A stretch of 64,000 bases of DNA from Cornus controversa (Eukaryota; Streptophyta; Magnoliopsida; Cornales; Cornaceae): positions 6,700,001 through 6,764,000 of the forward strand of contig CM048850.1 in the NCBI GenBank assembly GCA_026545225.1, in the 5' to 3' direction. Below the pieces are notes generated by a model. It worked only from the letters and a program-made list of their open reading frames with translations. It was not told the origin of the DNA and searched no databases. How positions within the stretch are numbered: position 1 is the stretch's first letter; each line of letters begins with the position of its first letter. A program made the translations under genes and the position numbers. This document shows positions 28,701 through 34,700 of the stretch, in pieces.

Positions 28701-31700
28701 GTTGCCACTGATATTTAGCCTTGATTTTAATCCTATTACCTGATCCCAGAAGAAGATTGAACTCATTGACGGGAGCTCTATCAGCACCAATCTCAACACA
28801 GATTCTGGCAAAGGAAACTCTTTTTTTTGACACGGTGAGGGAATCAGCATAAGGCGGCTTGACTATGGCTCTTGCTACATAACTCAACCCCCTAGCTGTC
28901 CAGAACTCCATTGGAAGATTATACAACTTGACCCAAACTGGAAGCTTATCAATCTTTTCCTTATTCAGCTCAGGACCTTCTTCCCACTGCTTTAAGACCA
29001 TATGACGATTAATGAAGTGCCAAGGACCTTGTTCAAATACTTGGTTTTGTCCTTGCACATCAGAGAACTTGAAATAGAAAAAACCCCTTTCTATGCCCAA
29101 AACCTCAGTTAAAGCAAATCTTCCCCAAATTTTCTGAAGAATCGAATTACCAGTATGATTTGGGAGTCTTTTGTCCACAAAATACCCTACCAAGACATTC
29201 TTCCACTCATCGATTCCATCATTGGGAACATCTGTCAGCGTCTTAACCAGTAATCCATCTTCATCAGAGGAAGGCATGAAGAAATGTAGATCTAGGGATT
29301 GCACCGATGACTGACCCGAATCTATGACTTGAGCCCAAGATTTTGATGGTAGATCCAAATCACCAGTTTTTATATCCTGAGCCATTGGATTTGAATTGTT
29401 GACAACAAGGGGCTGAGATTTAATCTCTAATGAATTAGTTTCTTCTACCATTTTGAATGACACGTGTTGATCAATTAACGGAGCTTTCTTAACTACTTCA
29501 ACCAAATCATCATCGCAATTTCGCTTTAGCTTTTCTAACCACACCTGATCTTCACGCGCCACAGCAACAGCATCTTGGATCATAAACCCACGGCCATTCC
29601 GGCCACCCAAGTTTTCAAATCCACCATACCCTGAGTTTCGACCACCATAACCACCTCTACCACGACCACGAAAAGAATCCCCACAACCTCTTTGACCTCC
29701 AAAGCCACCTCTGCTTTGATTGCTGCGCAACTCCATTAAAGAGTCTTCCAACTCTTTAATCTTTAATTTCATAATTCCATTCTCAATTGCTCGTTCATCT
29801 ACAACCTCCTTCTGAACCACGCCAATGGCTTCAGAGACAGGTTGATCAGCTACCGATCGAGAATAATTGTTCACCCATGATGCATCTGCCTGTTCCAGAG
29901 GAACAACTTCAGAATCTGGAATACCGGACTTCTCCAGGAAAGCAATGCCGCAATTTAGACAATCCATTTCAGAATCAACAGTCTGTCGGAGCATTATCTC
30001 CACCAGTTACAGAAACAGAGATCGCCATTACTAGTAACACTGAGAGCAGAGAAAAGAAAAAAGAAAATTCCGGGAAAGCTCCACCGGAGAACAGAAACCT
30101 CTGCAACAATGCAGCAATCACCCAAAACTGTCCATGGAGGTTTCAGAGAGAAGACTACTAAAATCAGATAAAAGAACAAACAAAGAGATGAAGAAGAAAC
30201 ACACAAAAACCCTAGAGAGAGAAAGTCCTAGAGAGAGAAGCCCTTAACTATGCTGCCACAACATTTTTTAATTACATAGAATATTTACTAAGTTCATAAA
30301 ATAATAATTGTATATCACAATCCTTGTGTGTATCTATTATTATGTCCCTAACATATCCATATTCAGAATTTTTCATATTGACATGCTCATATATTGTCAC
30401 ATTCATGATTTATTTGGTATGAAAATGGGTAGTTATGAAAGTGGCATCCCAGATTGAGCTTGTCTTGATCAAGGGAAACTACCAAACTCAAGGAATGTTA
30501 CACCCCTTGACTAGACTATGTTTGCCAACCTTGCCCGACTAGGAGCAGAACATATTGGCAATCCACTTCTTCTTTATATTATTTGCTTTCTGTCAATATA
30601 ATCTTTATTATCTTTTAATATGATGCCATTATATTAGCGAATGATTTCTACTTCCAACAAAACTCTTGTTTTTTCTAATGCTCAACTCAATTAACTCGTC
30701 CTAATTATGTGAGATTGGCTACATAAATCCTGTTTTTCCATTTTGCTCTAACGTTACAATCTCAATCAAAGATATCTTTTTAATCACTACCTAAACCATT
30801 CAAAACTCAACTTTGCCTATTCCAAATTCATTCCAATGGGGCAGAGTATGCCAACCCATTAAACCATCATAACTTCCTGATTCACCCTATGGCCATCTTG
30901 ATTTAGAACTAAATTATATTCAAACAAAAAGCCATTGCATTTGAGTGACTTAATGATCCATTAGACATTGATAATTGATAATTTCAAATTGTTATGATAG
31001 GACTAAGTTGGCTCATTTCGTTCAAAAGCTGGAATCTATATTTTTATTTTAGCTTTTGAATCATATTTCAAGTTAGTTAGGTTAGTTATGTTGGTTCTGT
31101 TCATAGGGAAAAGTTAATTCAGAGTTTCAAGCAAGGACAAAAAGGTGTTGCAACTCTTAATTATGGACTCACTAAGTTACGATTTCACTTAATTAGGGTT
31201 TTCAATTTACATGTTTGATCCACAAAAATCCCTTTCGGAATTTTTGGAAGTTACTACTTACTACTTTCTAAATCCTAAAGAATTTTGGACAGGGTAGCTT
31301 CAATCGATTAATTGATCAATCTTAGACCACTGGAGTAAATTCGAGCAATCGAATTTGACTTTGATCAAGGAACCTAAGGAATTAAGTTTCAAAAAGAAGT
31401 CAAACTCTCTCAATCCTAATCCTTTTATTCTTCTATGCTCTATATAACATCTTCTGGTTTCATAAAACATATGAAAGCACAAGTACAATATAAGCAAGCA
31501 TATTGAATGCATTCTAGCAATTTGATTGGTTGACTTTTTCTCCTCAAGCCCACCTCCCCCTGAGGGGGACGAAAAGGTGGGTAACTGTCCTTTCTAATCT
31601 TATAGCTGTAATTAGTATGGACATATAAAGAAAGCGACATCCAACAGAAGCCTAGGCTCAAAAAAAGGAGAGAGCAGGCATCTGACTCATAAGCTACTAG

Positions 31701-34700
31701 CTCGAAAGCCTTGCCAACTACATCTCTATTACTTACTAGCTAGCCTAACAAGAGAAATACTTAACCTACTGAGCCTTTCAATAATTGAGAGGCGGGCAGA
31801 GAGCCAGCTAAGCCATATTTACCGAGTAGAATGGATGTATGTGGATTGGACGGCAGATCAGGGCAAGTTAAAGGGCATGTGAAAACAGAACTAGTACAAT
31901 CATTAGAGGGCTTGAACTACCGAGATAGGCTCAAAAATCAGCAATTGAATTGAGAAGGTTTTCTGCAGTTGACTAGGAAGGGCTAGCAGAATAGGGAAAG
32001 GCTGGAGGGCAGATTCCACCAATGAAAGAAGCCAGGCCACATAAAACTCTCTAGGAATGGACATAAGAGGCTACGGGATTCGCATACTAGCAGGACCAAT
32101 CAGCGAGACTTCTACAAGAAGACTAAACAAGGAATTGACGGAATAGGACACGAGCGGAGACTTTCAATTCTATGTGACCTACAAAGGGGGAACTCAAAAT
32201 TCACTGAATTTGTTTGACATTCATCATCATACATCTAGATGGTGAGTGTATAGCTTGAGTGTTGATCATCGGATGAACCTAATGCTACAAGAATTACTCA
32301 ATAATGAACGGACAAAACTAGCCATGGAGATCATTGTCCAAAAGGAGGGGATTTCGTGAGGAGTGTATTCGTTGATTGGTAGTAACGGAATTTGAGGAGA
32401 ACGTTCGGCATGAGTATAGGTCAAAGATAACTAGGGGATTATTTCGTTTAGTGTCTGGTTAATCTAGCTGTAAACTTTTCTCATAGTGGATCTGAGTTTC
32501 CTGGAGTCGGTCTTGTGGTTTTTTTGCAATGGGCGTGTGGATGATTTATGTATTTACTTGTTTTCTATCTACATCATGAATGTTTTCTACATGACTAATT
32601 GTTTGCTGAAATTCAAATTTTAGTTAATAATAGTTTAATTTTGAATTTGTGTTGAAGTTCATTAATCGGTTCAGGGTGACCTATTCACCCCATCCCCTCT
32701 TTTTCAGGGTCTAGATCGAGACATTCGCGTAGTTTGGCTATCAACCCTAGGATTACAATCTCCATTCCTTCACAAGTCATTGGGATGATTAAAAAATGCA
32801 AAATATCTGGGAAGATCTACCACTATTTGGTCCTTCTAGAAATTGGCTATGTTGGATCATAAGAACAACCCCAAAATAGATATTGATTGATGTGGGAATG
32901 AACTATTGGATTTGGTAGATAAACATTGGTTTAGTTATAAAAATTTGGAATTATGATTCATTTGTACAAGACAGGTTGACTTCTGAATCTTATGGTTCCT
33001 CAATTCTTGGTAGGAATCTGTTGAGAATTTGGTGTTCTGAAAGGAAGTTGAATCAGTTGTTTGCGGTTGAGAATTTAAGGATTCTATGATGCTAACTGGC
33101 AGTAAACAAAATTGGTCACCAAATATTTTTTGACCATTTTCCTATTACATACATGCAAACTTTATCAAAATTCACTAGCAACTACCAACGCAAAAATTTT
33201 TAGTTCAATTGAACGAGACAGTTACCGGTTCATGTTCACTGGTCAAAAGTTCATTGGTAGAACTTCCAAGCTTTTAGTGCTGCAGTTGGATTATAATGTA
33301 CCAGCATTTCTACTTCGCATGTAAAATGTATAAATGAAATTGTAAATAACCTAGATTTGTGTTTCAACTTTTAGTGCTGCAGCTGGATTATAATGTACCA
33401 GCATTTCTGCTTCGCATGTAAAATGTATAAATGAAAGTATAAATAACCTAGATATGTGTTTCAAGTGTTGCCTGTAAACAACATTTGCTGGCGGGAAGAT
33501 GGAGACCCTGTTCTTTATACTTCTTGCGATTTATCCTGTGTATTTGGGAAAAATATCTCTGTTCATTTAGTTGTCATCTTTATACAATCAATTGCTTTCC
33601 TGTTTAAGTTTCAGTGGTTGTTCTGGACTGATTTTCTAATAGCTCAGGAGCTCATGTTGCTACCTAGTTGTAATTTTGTCTTTCACACATCCATCTGAAT
33701 GTTTTACTTGAGTTTAACATGTATTTCATGTTTCTTCTTGTTCCTTGCTTGTCCATTTTTCAGGTTATAAAAGCCTTCAATAATCCGGACTTCTTTAATA
33801 TGGTTTTTCCATTATTATTTGAGATGTGCAATTCGACCATTCGAATCACATCTGCTCAAGGACCTTTGGCTACTGATGCTGTAAAGGCAGGTAGTTACGC
33901 AACTTCAGTCTTTTATGCATCCTTCAGAATGCAATCGTTCATTATGTTAGCAATTCCCTTAACTAGATACATGATATCGAGATTATGTAAATGTAAAACA
34001 ACAATATACGAAGATAAGCTTAAAGCACCTATTTCTATTAGCATGATATGACCTAGGTGAAGTTTTTGCAATGAATATCACTGGCATATACCGTTAGGGT
34101 TAACAAGAATGTAAAAAACTTAATTATTGTTTAGGACATCCTTTAAAATTAAATGACCAAATCTCCAAAAGTTAACTTTCGTTTATTTATTTATTTTTAT
34201 TTCTCAGTGCCTATAGTGGCAGTGATCATCTTTGCTTCTATTGTACTACTTTGGTTCAATCGACATGGGTTTTAATTAGAACGTACTGAACTCATCATAT
34301 ATGGCTGCTATAGTTGGTCATTGAATAATCCATAGTATATTGTCTGGTTATTTTCACATGATTTGAAACTAATGGGATGGCCATATACTTTTGAACCATT
34401 TATTTCATTTTTTTTACCTAAAAATTACTGTAACTTTATTTTTATGTTTTTGTTTATTGATTATGACTCTTATTCTTGGCTGCTATCTACTGGGTAAGAG
34501 ATGGCTGCACGTACTCTATATGTGTCCTTTCTTTTATGCTCTATACTACCATAAAATTTATAAATTGAACGTAGAGGTTTTATAGGCTTTTCTAGTAGTT
34601 GGTCCAAGCAACATTTTTCTTGTATGCAGAAGCAGATGAGATAGAAGATTGTTCTGCTCCACATGATAAAATTGTTGACTGTATGACATCTTGCATCCAT

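Larger units (their letters stand above)
24040..30269 (-). mobile_element. Near full-length LINE retrotransposon with 15-bp target duplications
   Basis: The element is flanked by a perfect 15-bp direct repeat, AATTACATAGAATAT, at 24025-24039 and 30270-30284. On the minus strand the order is a CT-rich leader (AGTTAAGGGCTTCTCTCTC), ORF1, ORF2 and an A-rich 3' end just inside the left duplication. At 6.2 kb this is normal for a complete plant L1-type LINE, so it was inserted by target-primed reverse transcription with little 5' truncation. It lies antisense in the 16-kb ECM29 intron. ORF1 carries one stop and one frameshift, and ORF2 many, so it is dead, though the intact duplications show moderate age. 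Confidence 0.92.
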
